This document shows, piece after piece, positions 7,470-15,529 of a stretch of DNA of 19,859 bases. The stretch is taken from positions 1 through 19,859 of the forward strand of contig DASWVC010000025.1 in the NCBI GenBank assembly GCA_036401335.1. The letters are read 5' to 3'. The notes beneath the pieces are model-generated. The model was given only the letters and a program-made list of their open reading frames with translations, made no database searches and had not been told where the DNA came from. The DNA comes from DASWVC01 sp036401335. GTDB lineage: Bacteria; Verrucomicrobiota; Verrucomicrobiia; Chthoniobacterales; JAFAMB01. A program made the position numbers and the translations under genes. How positions within the stretch are numbered: position 1 is the first letter of the stretch; every line of letters starts with the position of its first letter.

Positions 7470-7480
7470 GTGCCATTTGC
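7470..7480 (+). repeat. Direct repeat GTGCCATTTGC, copy 2
   Basis: Second exact copy of the 11-bp word at 7362-7372. It lies about 19 bp upstream of the candidate iolD -35 element TTGACT, a position where an activator or repressor could act. Confidence 0.3.
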
Positions 7481-7681
7481 AAAAACCCGCCCTTTGTCTT
7501 GACTGGGCCGGCCGCGCATGGTTTACCGGACGGGAGGCACCCTTCCCCCGGGAACCATGACGCACACCGCAATAATTGCTGCTGCCGCTTTCAGTCTGGC
7601 GCACTGCGTTCTTTTTAGCTTTACCGTGGAGCCGCTTTTGGCCCTCTTCTAAGCCCGCCCCGGGGTGCCCTTCACGCGATT

Positions 7682-9574
7682 ATGGCTACTGACATCTGCC
7701 GGCTGACAACCGGCCAAGCATTGGTGCGTTTTCTGGCCCGTCAGCACGTTGAACGCGACGGGTTGGAGCGGCGGTTCATCGAAGGCATCTGGGGTATTTT
7801 CGGGCATGGCAACGTGGCCGGTCTGGGCCAGGGAATCGTCGAAGAAGGCGCCGCCCAAGGCCTGAAGTTTTACCGGCCGCAAAACGAGCAGGCCATGGTT
7901 CACGCGGCGGTCGCTTTTGCCAAACACCGCAACCGGCTGGCGACATTTGCCTGCACCACGTCCATCGGGCCAGGGGCCACCAACATGGTCACAGGCGCCG
8001 CGTTGGCCACCGTTAACCGGCTGCCGGTGCTGCTATTGCCAAGCGATTATTTTGCAAACCGCATCCCCGATCCGGTGCTTCAACAACTCGAACACCCCTC
8101 CGAGCGGGATGTCAGTGCCAGCGACACGTTTCGGCCGGTCTCAAAGTTTTTTGATCGGATTTCCAGGCCGGAGCAATTGCTGGCCAGCCTGCCGGAGGCA
8201 ATCCGCATTCTGGCGGACCCAGCCGAAACCGGTGCGGTGACCCTGACGCTGCCCGAAGATGTGCAGGCGGAAGCCTACGATTGGCCGAACGGCTTTTTCG
8301 AAAAACGTGTCTGGCACGTGCGGCGGCCACCGGCAGAACCCGAACGGATTGCGGAAGTGGTGGCCCTGTTGAAAGCGGCTCGGCGGCCGATCATCATCAC
8401 GGGCGGCGGAACCATTTACGGCGAGGCGACCAAAGAGCTGGGCCGGCTGGCGGAGGCGTTTGGCCTGCCCGTGACGGAAACCCAGGCGGGCAAGGGAGCC
8501 TTGCCTTGGAATCACCCGCAGAACGCCGGCCCGATCGGCTCAAACGGCACGACGGCGGCGAATCAGTTCGGCCGCGCGGCTGACCTCGTCCTGGCGGTGG
8601 GGACGCGCCTGACCGATTTTACGACCGCATCCAAATCCGGTTTTCAGAATCCGCGGTTGCGCATCGTCGGCCTGAACGTCAACGCCATGGACGCGCACAA
8701 GCTGGGGGGCACGGCCGTGGTCGCCGACGCGAAACGGGGCTTGGCGGCCTTGCGGGACGCCTTGGCCGAAAGCGGCTACCAGGGGACCGACGAAGCCTAT
8801 CGGGTGGAACTCAGGGAAGCCAAAGCGGCTTGGGACCAGCAGGCAACCGAGTTGCGCACCCCGAGCGCAGAACCGGGCACCATGTCCGAGACGGCGGTCA
8901 TCGGTGTGGTGAACGAGGCGGTAGGCGGCAAGGCCACCGTCGTGGGGGCAGCGGGCGGGATGCCGGGAGAACTTCTCCGGTTGTGGCGGCCGGAAGACCC
9001 GAAAGCGTACCACCTGGAGTACGGCTATTCGTGCATGGGGTACGAAATTCCGGGTGGCCTGGGCGTAAAGCTGGCAGAACCTGAGCGGGACGTGGTGGTG
9101 ATGGTCGGAGATGGTTCTTACCTGATGATGAACTCCGAGATCGTGACCGCGGTAGCAGACAGAATTCCGTTTACCATCGTGCTCGTCGATAACCACGGTT
9201 ATCAATGCATTCTGGGGCTGCAGCGCGTCGTTGGAGTTCCCGATTTCGGCAACGAGCTGCGGTTCCGGGACCCGGCTTCCGGGCAGATGAAAGGCGACTA
9301 CATCCCGGTCGATTTTTGCAAGCATGCGGAAGCCATGGGCGCCCGTGCGGTTTTCGCTCCAACGTACAATGAAGTGAGGCAGGCGGTGCTCGAGGCCCGA
9401 ACGTCCGACCGGGTAACGGTCGTGGTGGTGCCGGTTGATCCGGAAAAACGGATGCCCGGCCTCGGCACGTGGTGGGACGTGCCCGTAGCCGAAGTGAGCT
9501 CGGAGGAGAAGACGCGCACGACCCGGGAAAAATACGAGCGTGCGACGGCTGCCCAGCGGAGGGTTTTCGCGTGA
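7682..9574 (+). CDS. iolD: 3D-(3,5/4)-trihydroxycyclohexane-1,2-dione hydrolase (IolD)
   Basis: This 630-residue thiamine-diphosphate enzyme opens the cyclohexane ring of the inositol pathway intermediate to give 5-deoxy-D-glucuronate. The three ThDP-enzyme domains are visible. The N-terminal PYR domain has the cofactor-activating glutamate in RPQNEQAMVHAAVAFAK (E69) and the TSIGPGATNMVTGAALA block. The central domain has RRPIIITGGGTIYGEA. The C-terminal PP domain has the magnesium/diphosphate motif GDGS (476-479) ending at VDNHGYQCI. Length is close to Bacillus IolD (about 637). The early FWGIFGHGN-type sequence (GIWGIFGHGNVAGLGQG) separates IolD from acetolactate synthases. It heads the plus-strand run, and its stop overlaps the iolE start in GTGA. 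The ATG at 7682 directly precedes the first conserved helix (LTTGQALVRFLARQ). Confidence 0.95.
   Translation: MATDICRLTTGQALVRFLARQHVERDGLERRFIEGIWGIFGHGNVAGLGQGIVEEGAAQGLKFYRPQNEQAMVHAAVAFAKHRNRLATFACTTSIGPGATNMVTGAALATVNRLPVLLLPSDYFANRIPDPVLQQLEHPSERDVSASDTFRPVSKFFDRISRPEQLLASLPEAIRILADPAETGAVTLTLPEDVQAEAYDWPNGFFEKRVWHVRRPPAEPERIAEVVALLKAARRPIIITGGGTIYGEATKELGRLAEAFGLPVTETQAGKGALPWNHPQNAGPIGSNGTTAANQFGRAADLVLAVGTRLTDFTTASKSGFQNPRLRIVGLNVNAMDAHKLGGTAVVADAKRGLAALRDALAESGYQGTDEAYRVELREAKAAWDQQATELRTPSAEPGTMSETAVIGVVNEAVGGKATVVGAAGGMPGELLRLWRPEDPKAYHLEYGYSCMGYEIPGGLGVKLAEPERDVVVMVGDGSYLMMNSEIVTAVADRIPFTIVLVDNHGYQCILGLQRVVGVPDFGNELRFRDPASGQMKGDYIPVDFCKHAEAMGARAVFAPTYNEVRQAVLEARTSDRVTVVVVPVDPEKRMPGLGTWWDVPVAEVSSEEKTRTTREKYERATAAQRRVFA
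9558..9563 (+). promoter_or_regulatory. Ribosome binding site GGAGGG for iolE
   Basis: GGAGGG ends 7 bases before GTG 9571, inside the iolD coding end. It decides the iolE start in favour of the overlapping GTG rather than any earlier codon in the open frame. Confidence 0.75.
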
Positions 9575-10464
9575 GGATCGCCACGGCCCCGGTCAACTGG
9601 AACAACAACGACGCGCCGGACTACCGTGAGTGGACGCCCTACCCACAGTTAATCGATGAGATGGTGAAGGCCGGTTATTCCGTGACCGAGTGGGGCATGA
9701 ACATGCCGAAAGAACCAACCCATCTGGTGGCCGACCTGCAGGACCGCGGTTTGACGATGTTGGGCGGGTTTGTGGGGCTTGAGTTGCGCAACCCGGACAA
9801 CCAGAAGCCGGAAATTGAACGCGGGATTGAGGCGGGGCGCTTCTTTAAGGCAATCGGCGGCGAATACCTGATCGCGGCCGACAGCGGCAGCCCGCGCCGG
9901 TTGCAGGAAGCAGGCCACGTCGATCCTGCCGGGGGACTAAGCCGGGCGGAGTGGAACGCGCTGACCGCCGGCCTGAATGAGCTTGGCCGCCGGCTTGCTC
10001 CGGAAAAAGTAAAGGTCGTGTTTCATAATCACGTCGGAACCTTTGTTGAAACCGAGGACGAGACGGCCCGGTTGCTTGACGGCACCGACCCGGAATTTGT
10101 TGGCTGGTGCCTTGATTGCGGACACCTTACTTATGGCGGAGGCGACACGTTGCGGCTGCTTGAAAAGTATGGAGACCGGGTGGGCTACCTTCACCTTAAG
10201 GACGTCGATGGGAATGTCCTGGAGAAGTCGCGGACGGAAGGATGGAGTTTCCAGAAAGCGTTGAAGAACTTCATTTTCGCCCCGTTGGGCGAAGGGATCG
10301 CACAAGTGCCCGAAGTGCTGCAAGCGCTGCAGGATCGGAGCTACCGCGGATGGGTTGTGATCGAGCAGGACACGACGCCCCTCGATCCGACGCAAAACGC
10401 GGCCGAAAATCGTCAATACCTGGAAGGCCTCTTAACCCAAATGCAACGGTTCAAGGTTGCCTGA
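9571..10464 (+). CDS. iolE: Inosose dehydratase (IolE)
   Basis: This 297-residue TIM-barrel protein of the xylose-isomerase-like fold removes water from scyllo-inosose to give 3D-trihydroxycyclohexane-1,2-dione, the IolD substrate. It starts RIATAPVNWNNND (family: the I-x-PI-x-W-x-ND pattern). Metal and substrate residues are visible in FHNHVGTFVE, WCLDCGHLTYGGGD and YLHLKDVD, and the strand GWVVIEQD lies near the C-terminus. The start is GTG 9571, because the family begins directly at this strand, GGAGGG lies 7 bases upstream, and the GTG overlaps the iolD stop (GTGA). Length agrees with Bacillus IolE (297). The open frame reaches further upstream to 9469, but that part only reads iolD in another frame. 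Confidence 0.94.
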   Translation: MRIATAPVNWNNNDAPDYREWTPYPQLIDEMVKAGYSVTEWGMNMPKEPTHLVADLQDRGLTMLGGFVGLELRNPDNQKPEIERGIEAGRFFKAIGGEYLIAADSGSPRRLQEAGHVDPAGGLSRAEWNALTAGLNELGRRLAPEKVKVVFHNHVGTFVETEDETARLLDGTDPEFVGWCLDCGHLTYGGGDTLRLLEKYGDRVGYLHLKDVDGNVLEKSRTEGWSFQKALKNFIFAPLGEGIAQVPEVLQALQDRSYRGWVVIEQDTTPLDPTQNAAENRQYLEGLLTQMQRFKVA

Positions 10465-10611
10465 AAAAGTCGGCCCGGTCGCGACCTGATGGCACCAGCG
10501 TCAGCCCTTCAGCTTCCGTGAGGGTTAATCGCCGGCAACCGGTGCTTCCAAGTTTTTCGGCCGCCAGCCTTCGCTAGGGCCCTCAAAATGGGCTTCCGGG
10601 ACCAGTGTTTT
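10465..10611. other. 147-bp gap between iolE and the first iolG
   Basis: The only gap over 100 bp inside the inositol run. It contains a perfect 10-bp palindrome GGTCGCGACC (10477-10486) and no U-rich terminator. It could hold an internal promoter or an mRNA processing site; nothing decisive is seen. Confidence 0.3.
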
Positions 10612-11619
10612 ATGGATAACAACAAGATTTCCGTGGCCTTGATCGGAGCCGGACGGATCGGGCAGGAGCATGCCAGGAATCTGGCCTCATTTCCCGACGT
10701 CACTGTGGCGGTGGTGTGTGACCCGCGGCGGGAAGCGGCGGAGCTTGCCCGACCCCTGGCCCGCGCCCGCGACGTTTCCGAGTCGGCCGAAGAGGTGCTC
10801 AACCGGGACGACATCGCCGCCGTGGTTATCTGCACGCCGACCGACACCCACGCTGACCTGATTGGGGCTGCTGCAGCAACCGGTAAAGCGGTCTTCTGTG
10901 AAAAACCGGTGGCGCTGGATTTGGACCGGACCCAACGGGCGCTAAGAATGGTTGCAGAGAAAGGGGTGCCGTTCCAGATCGGCTTTCAACGCCGGTTCGA
11001 TACCGGGTATGCGGAAGCAAAAAAACGCTTGGACGCCGGTGCCTTAGGCCGCCTTGACCAGTTCCGCGCCGTTGGCCGTGATCCCGGTCCACCTCCGAAA
11101 GAATACCTGGCCAACAGCGGAGGACTTTTCGTGGATCAAGCCATCCACGATTTTGACCTTGCCCGGTTTCTCATGGGTGAAGTGTCCGAGGTGCAAGCCT
11201 GGGGCGCGGTCAGGTTCAACCAGGACGCGGCCGAAATGGGCGACGTCGACACCGCAACCACCTTGTTGCGCTTCGCCAACGGGGCGCTGGGGGTGGTCGA
11301 GAGTTCCCGCCAGGCCGTCTACGGATACGACATTGTCACCGAAATCTTCGGTGAGAAAGGCAAGCTGGTCGTTCAAGCCGAGCCGAAAACTCCGTTGCGG
11401 CACTATCACCGGCAAGGCTACCAAATGGACCACTACCATTTTTTCATGGATCGTTTCGGTCCCGCTTTTCGAGCCGAGTTGAACGCCTTTTTTAACGCCG
11501 TCGCCACAGGCACGTCTCCTTCCCCAGGGGTTCAGGATGCCGTGGACTCCCTCAAGGTTGCCGTGGCCGCAACCCGCAGTTGGAAGGAGAACCGTCCGGT
11601 CAAACTGACCGAAGTGTAA
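10612..11619 (+). CDS. iolG: Inositol 2-dehydrogenase (IolG-type, Gfo/Idh/MocA family), paralog 1
   Basis: This is a 335-residue NAD(P)-dependent dehydrogenase that would oxidise inositol to inosose. The Rossmann motif GAGRIG lies at residues 10-15. The family lysine is in CEKPVALD (K98), and the catalytic pair is in FVDQAIHDFDLARFL (D175, H179). Bacillus IolG uses K97, D172 and H176, so number and spacing agree. IGFQRRFDTGY and RFANGALGVVESSR are further IolG blocks. I start at ATG 10612, since the beta-strand VALIGAG follows within a few residues; the in-frame ATG at 10588 would add 8. A second, co-linear paralog follows after 3 bp. Which of the two handles myo- and which scyllo- or chiro-inositol cannot be told from sequence. 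Confidence 0.9.
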   Translation: MDNNKISVALIGAGRIGQEHARNLASFPDVTVAVVCDPRREAAELARPLARARDVSESAEEVLNRDDIAAVVICTPTDTHADLIGAAAATGKAVFCEKPVALDLDRTQRALRMVAEKGVPFQIGFQRRFDTGYAEAKKRLDAGALGRLDQFRAVGRDPGPPPKEYLANSGGLFVDQAIHDFDLARFLMGEVSEVQAWGAVRFNQDAAEMGDVDTATTLLRFANGALGVVESSRQAVYGYDIVTEIFGEKGKLVVQAEPKTPLRHYHRQGYQMDHYHFFMDRFGPAFRAELNAFFNAVATGTSPSPGVQDAVDSLKVAVAATRSWKENRPVKLTEV

Positions 11620-11622
11620 ATC

Positions 11623-12639
11623 ATGTCTGCAGGCAGCACGATCGGGGTAGCTTTTCTGGGTGTCGGACGGATGGGTGAAACCCACCTGCGCAACCTTGCG
11701 GGATTGAATGGGGTTCGCGTGGTCGCGGTCGCCGACACTAAGCCGGAAGCGGCCGAACGAGGCAAGGTGCTGGCCCAGGCGGAAATAGCGCTCACTGAAA
11801 TTGACGAGGCGATCACCTACCCGGGCGTGGATGCGGTTGTCATCGTTACTCCCACTGAGACCCACGCGGAACTCATCGAAAAAGCCGTGACCGCCGGTAA
11901 AGCGGTTTTCAGCGAAAAGCCGATTGCCCTGGACCTGTTGGAGACTTCTCGGATTGTCGATCTGGTCAAAGCAAAAGGGGCTTTCGTCCAGATCGGGTTC
12001 ATGCGCCGGTTTGATCCCGGCTACGTTCGCGCAAAGGCCAGGATCGCCGCGGGTGAGCTTGGAAAATTGGAGACGTTCCGGGCGTTGAGCCGGGACACCT
12101 ACCCTCCCAGCCTCAAATTCCTGATGGGCAGCGGCGGCCTGTTCCTGGACATGGCGGTGCATGACCTTGACCTTGCCCGTTTTCTCGTGGGCGAAGTGGC
12201 CGAAGTTCAGGCCTGGGGATCGGTCCTGATTGATGAGCGGTTTGCCCAAGCCAACGATGCGGATACCGCCGTGACCCTTCTCCGGTTCCACAACGGCGTG
12301 CTGGGTGTGGCGGAGACATCGCGCCGGTCCAATTGGGGTTATGACATTCGCACCGAGGTGGCCGGAGCCGTGGGGAAAGTTGTCATTGAAGCACCGCAGA
12401 AAACTCCGTTGCTGTTCGCCAAAGACTTTTCCTCTTCATACGATCATTTCGAGAATTTTCCGGATCGCTTTGAGCAAGCGTACCGCTTGCAGCTGGAAAG
12501 TTTTTTCCGGGATTTGCAGGCAGGCCGCCAGCCTTCACCCGGACCCGAAGACGCCCTTGAAACCCTTCGTCTGGCCATTGCGGTGACCAGGAGTTGGCGG
12601 GAAAAGCGGCCAATCCAAGTCTCTGAAGTGCAGGGATAA
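11623..12639 (+). CDS. Inositol 2-dehydrogenase-like protein (Gfo/Idh/MocA family), paralog 2
   Basis: This is a 338-residue dehydrogenase aligning end to end with the preceding gene at roughly half of the positions by eye. It has GVGRMG for NAD(P), SEKPIALD (K99), and FLDMAVHDLDLARFL (D176, H180), so all catalytic residues are kept and both copies should be active. Differences cluster in the C-terminal substrate domain (SRRSNWGYDIRTEVAG; FAKDFSSSYDHFENFPDRF against RHYHRQGYQMDHYHFFMDRF), which fits a different inositol isomer or a keto-inositol. It begins 3 bp after the stop of paralog 1, so the two are surely cotranscribed. Candidates by family knowledge are scyllo-inositol dehydrogenase (IolX-like), D-chiro-inositol dehydrogenase, or a second IolG. 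Confidence 0.88.
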   Translation: MSAGSTIGVAFLGVGRMGETHLRNLAGLNGVRVVAVADTKPEAAERGKVLAQAEIALTEIDEAITYPGVDAVVIVTPTETHAELIEKAVTAGKAVFSEKPIALDLLETSRIVDLVKAKGAFVQIGFMRRFDPGYVRAKARIAAGELGKLETFRALSRDTYPPSLKFLMGSGGLFLDMAVHDLDLARFLVGEVAEVQAWGSVLIDERFAQANDADTAVTLLRFHNGVLGVAETSRRSNWGYDIRTEVAGAVGKVVIEAPQKTPLLFAKDFSSSYDHFENFPDRFEQAYRLQLESFFRDLQAGRQPSPGPEDALETLRLAIAVTRSWREKRPIQVSEVQG

Positions 12640-12692
12640 CGCAGGAAGAAAGGGGAGACGCAAATTTTCGATCCGAAAAGCAGATAGATATT

Positions 12693-13649
12693 ATGATAAA
12701 AAACAAATACCTCAGGTTACTTCTTAGTGTGGCGAGCCTCTGTCTGGTGGTGCCTGCGACCAGCCATGCCCAGAACAAAAAGCCCAAGGTCGTGTTTAGT
12801 GCACCTAACCTTGCGTTTCCATGGACCGCTTTCACGACAAAGGTGGCCAAGGATGAAGGAAGCAAGCTTGGCGTCGACGTGCTGGTCCAGGACGGTCAGG
12901 GAAGTTCCTCCAAACAATCCAGCGATATGCGAAACGCGGTGAATCAGGGGGTCGACGGCATTGTTCTGACGCCGAACGACGTAAAGGCCCTGGTGCCTGC
13001 CGTTAACGAAGTGCTTTCGGCTAACATTCCGATTGTAACGGTCGACCGTTACATTGAAGGAGCGAACAAGACGGTTCCGCATTACGGGGTCGACAACGTG
13101 GCCGGGGGCCGGAAAATGGCGGATTATGCGATGAGCAAATTCCCCAATGGTTTTCGCGCGATCCTGCTCACGGGCCAACCCGGCAGCAGTCCGGCCATCG
13201 ACCGCGCCAAAGGAATCAGGGAAGCCGTGAAACAGGCAGGTGATAAATTCAAACTTGTCGGCGACCAAACGGCAAATTGGTCCCGTGCGGAAGGTCTGAC
13301 GGTAACGCAGAACATCCTGACCGCACTCGGGACTCCTCCCGAGGTGATCTTCGCGTCCAACGACGACATGGCATTAGGTGCCTTACAGGCGCTGCAGCAG
13401 TCGGGTGTGCCGAAAGGTAAGGTCATGGTCCTGGGGTACGATGCCATTCCCGAGGGGTTGGCCAAAGTACGGGACGGTGAAATGGCTGCGACGGTGGAGC
13501 AATTGCCGGGTCAGCAGGTCAAAAATGCCATGGACGCGGTGGCGTTGTACCTGAAGGAAAAAAAGCCGCTGGAATCACTCCGGTTAGACCCGATCCTGAT
13601 CACGAAAGATAACCTTCAACAGGCGGAGCGCTTCGGCGAGTTAAAGTAA
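12693..13649 (+). CDS. Periplasmic sugar/inositol-binding protein of an ABC transporter
   Basis: This is a 318-residue exported protein of the ribose/galactose-binding (type I periplasmic) fold. Residues 1-26 form a signal peptide ending SHA, with no lipobox cysteine. The mature part begins with the strand KPKVVFSAPNLAFPW. It continues with VLVQDGQGSSSKQSSDMRNAVNQGVDGIVLTPND, IPIVTVDRYI, GQPGSSPAIDRAKGIREAV, and FASNDDMALGALQALQQSG, all standard for this family. Its ATPase and permease lie 2.8 kb downstream, beyond the transketolase and iolB genes, on the same strand. Because every neighbour is an inositol gene, inositol is the likely ligand, but the ligand residues cannot be read with certainty. 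The ATG at 12693 is the natural start of the signal peptide. Confidence 0.9.
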   Translation: MIKNKYLRLLLSVASLCLVVPATSHAQNKKPKVVFSAPNLAFPWTAFTTKVAKDEGSKLGVDVLVQDGQGSSSKQSSDMRNAVNQGVDGIVLTPNDVKALVPAVNEVLSANIPIVTVDRYIEGANKTVPHYGVDNVAGGRKMADYAMSKFPNGFRAILLTGQPGSSPAIDRAKGIREAVKQAGDKFKLVGDQTANWSRAEGLTVTQNILTALGTPPEVIFASNDDMALGALQALQQSGVPKGKVMVLGYDAIPEGLAKVRDGEMAATVEQLPGQQVKNAMDAVALYLKEKKPLESLRLDPILITKDNLQQAERFGELK

Positions 13650-13689
13650 GCGTCGATGCGGGTCAACGGTTCGCATCGGGAAGATCTTC

Positions 13690-14565
13690 ATGAGCAATAA
13701 TATTGACTATTCCGACTTGGAATCCCTTGCCCGGCAAGGGCGCTGGCTGGTGATCAGCACGGTAGCCGCGAGCGGTGCCGGGCACGTCGGCGGACCGTTT
13801 TCAGCGATGGACCTTATGATCGCGCTGTACTTCCGCGTCATGAAGATCGACCCGCAAAACCCGCAATTGACCGATCGCGACCGCTTTATCCTTTCCAAGG
13901 GGCATTCCGCCATTGGGCAATACACCGTTATGGCCCTGCGGGGGTTCCTGCCCGTTGAGGAACTCAAGACCTTTGACAAAGGCAATTCCCGATTGCAAGG
14001 CCACCCGGACGTCACCAAGCTTCCGGGTCTGGAAACGTCCACCGGCTCGCTCGGTCAAGGGTTGTCCGTTGGTTTGGGGATGGCGCTTGGCGCCCGGTTA
14101 CGCGGTCAGAAGTTTCATACCTTCGTAATGGTGGGGGACGGAGAACTTCAGGAAGGAATGATCTGGGAAGCGCTGCACATCGCTCCCCGTTACAAGCTCG
14201 GCAACCTTACCGCGATCCTGGATTGGAACGGGCTGCAGCAATTCGGCTGGCTGCTCGGTCCTGAAGAGCTGCACCGCGGCGACCGTCGGGACCCCTGGCC
14301 CGCTGTTGACCTGCGGGGCATTTTCGAGCGGCTCGGTTGGCGGTGCCTTGAAATTGACGGGCACGATTACGCGCAGGTGGTGCCGGCGCTGGAGCAGGCG
14401 AAAGCTTTGGGGGATTCCGAGCAACCCACCATGGTGATCGCGCATACCGTGAAAGGCAAAGGGGTGCGTTATACCGAAGGCAAATACGAGTGGCACTCCA
14501 AAGTGGCCACTCGGGAAGAATTGAAAACAATTGCCGAAGAGCTTGGGATGGAGGTAACGGCGTGA
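13690..14565 (+). CDS. Transketolase, N-terminal (ThDP-binding) subunit of a split enzyme
   Basis: This 291-residue protein corresponds to the PP domain of transketolase. Visible motifs are GAGHVGGPFSAMDLMIALYF (H32), DRFILSKGHSAIGQY (H72), GSLGQGLSVGLGMALGARL, the thiamine/magnesium motif GDGE (149-152) closing at DWNGLQQFG (N180), and VIAHTVKGKGVRYTEGKYEWHSK. These are the functional residues of an intact ThDP half-site. The C-terminal half of the enzyme is encoded by the next gene, with a 4-bp GTGA overlap, so the two chains are made together. Split transketolases serve the pentose phosphate pathway in some bacteria. Others are pathway-specific, such as SqwGH for sulfofructose and AptAB for apulose 4-phosphate (recalled from the literature). 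The position between the inositol-binding protein and iolB favours a catabolic role here. Confidence 0.92.
   Translation: MSNNIDYSDLESLARQGRWLVISTVAASGAGHVGGPFSAMDLMIALYFRVMKIDPQNPQLTDRDRFILSKGHSAIGQYTVMALRGFLPVEELKTFDKGNSRLQGHPDVTKLPGLETSTGSLGQGLSVGLGMALGARLRGQKFHTFVMVGDGELQEGMIWEALHIAPRYKLGNLTAILDWNGLQQFGWLLGPEELHRGDRRDPWPAVDLRGIFERLGWRCLEIDGHDYAQVVPALEQAKALGDSEQPTMVIAHTVKGKGVRYTEGKYEWHSKVATREELKTIAEELGMEVTA
14550..14555 (+). promoter_or_regulatory. Ribosome binding site GGAGGT for the transketolase C subunit
   Basis: GGAGGT lies 6 bases before GTG 14562, within the last codons of the N subunit. This spacing supports the GTG overlapping the upstream stop over the in-frame ATG at 14571. Confidence 0.75.
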
Positions 14566-15503
14566 AAGCCATGCGCGACGTGTGGGCGGACACCCTGGTG
14601 GCATTGGCCGAAACGAACCCGGATTTGCTTGTGGTGGATGCCGATCTGGCCAACTCGACCAAAGCAGATAAGTTTGCCCTGGCGTACCCGGACCGATTTC
14701 TGGAAATGGGGATAGCTGAACAGAATTTTGTTGGTGCGGCCGTGGGCTTGGCCTCGCTTGGTTTTGTGCCTTGGCTCTCAACTTTTACGGTTTTCTTCAC
14801 GCACCGTGCCGTCGACCCCATCCGCATGCTGGTGGCGCAGACCAACGCCAATGTAAAGATCGGGGCCGCCTATGCGGGAGTGCTTACCGGTCTCACGGGG
14901 AAAACCCACCACGACGTGGAAGACCTGGCCATCATGCGGGCCATGCCAGGCATGACCATACTCGCGCCGGTCGATGAGGCGGAGTGCGTCGCGGCCATCC
15001 GCTGGGCCACCAAGTACCACGGACCGGTTTACCTGCGGTTGGCCCGCGACAACTGTCCGGATGTTTTCGACGCCAATTACCGCTTTACCCTGGGAAAAAC
15101 CCACCGGCTTAAAGAAGGGCGGGACCTGCTGCTGGTGTCCACCGGGCCGCAAAGCGCACGTTGCAAGGAAGCGGCGGAATTATTAGAGCGCGAAGGCCTT
15201 TCGGTCGGAGTGCTCCATGTCCCGTCGATCAAACCGGTCAACACCGCGGAAATCGTCGCCGCCTGCGAGCCGTTCCGGTTGGTGGTGACAGTCGAGGAAC
15301 ACACCGTCCTGGGCGGCCTCGGCGGTCTGGTAACCGAGATTTTGTCGGAGCATTTGCCGCGAAGGGTCATTCGTTTTGGCCTTGAGGACCGCTGGGGAGA
15401 ATCGGCGCCCAATGACTATCTGCTGGATCTTTTCCAACTTTCCCCGGCGCGCCTGGCCGAGCGAATTCAACACGTGGCAACCAAGTCAACTACCGCAAGT
15501 TGA
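14562..15503 (+). CDS. Transketolase, C-terminal (pyrimidine and C-terminal domain) subunit, with altered substrate-site residues
   Basis: This 313-residue chain supplies the PYR domain and C-terminal domain. The catalytic glutamate that activates thiamine is in MGIAEQNFVGAA (E53). Compared by eye and without gaps to E. coli transketolase, the sugar-phosphate residues Arg358, Ser385 and Arg520 are kept (R5, S32, R162). His461, which holds the donor phosphate, is replaced by Tyr (Y104), and Asp469, which reads the C2 hydroxyl, by Thr (T112), within YAGVLTGLTGKTHHDVED. Ordinary split transketolases have HAGLSVGEDGATHQ-like text there. The enzyme thus looks complete but tuned for a non-standard substrate. 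The start is GTG 14562 (GTGA overlap, GGAGGT 6 bases upstream). Its stop overlaps a TTG of the iolB frame. Residue matching to E. coli is from memory and should be confirmed by alignment. Confidence 0.9.
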   Translation: MKAMRDVWADTLVALAETNPDLLVVDADLANSTKADKFALAYPDRFLEMGIAEQNFVGAAVGLASLGFVPWLSTFTVFFTHRAVDPIRMLVAQTNANVKIGAAYAGVLTGLTGKTHHDVEDLAIMRAMPGMTILAPVDEAECVAAIRWATKYHGPVYLRLARDNCPDVFDANYRFTLGKTHRLKEGRDLLLVSTGPQSARCKEAAELLEREGLSVGVLHVPSIKPVNTAEIVAACEPFRLVVTVEEHTVLGGLGGLVTEILSEHLPRRVIRFGLEDRWGESAPNDYLLDLFQLSPARLAERIQHVATKSTTAS

Positions 15504-15529
15504 GGCGGGCAACCTCCTGGCCTTTTCTC

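Larger units (their letters stand above)
7274..7681. promoter_or_regulatory. 408-bp divergent intergenic region between the aldehyde dehydrogenase and iolD
   Basis: No believable gene is seen here. The region separates two divergently transcribed units and should hold both promoters. Repeated elements are an 11-bp direct repeat GTGCCATTTGC at 7362-7372 and 7470-7480, and an 18-bp inverted repeat at 7405-7422 between them. A possible weak promoter for iolD is TTGACT (7499-7504) with TTTACC 17 bp later (7522-7527); the -10 match is poor. Open frames that cross this stretch on both strands share no family pattern and are rejected. Confidence 0.5.

Noticed and set aside
8540..9325. A 261-codon minus-strand frame inside iolD
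   Set aside because: It is opposite an unambiguous IolD with intact ThDP motifs; the translation has no domain features.
7682..9574. Acetolactate synthase as an alternative to IolD
   Set aside because: Length, the GIWGIFGHGN start and the neighbours iolE, iolG and iolB all indicate IolD.
11044..12291. A 415-codon open frame on the minus strand
   Set aside because: It lies wholly opposite the two dehydrogenase genes and repeats similar text twice because the sense genes are paralogs; no family motif is visible and GC-rich codon bias explains the openness.
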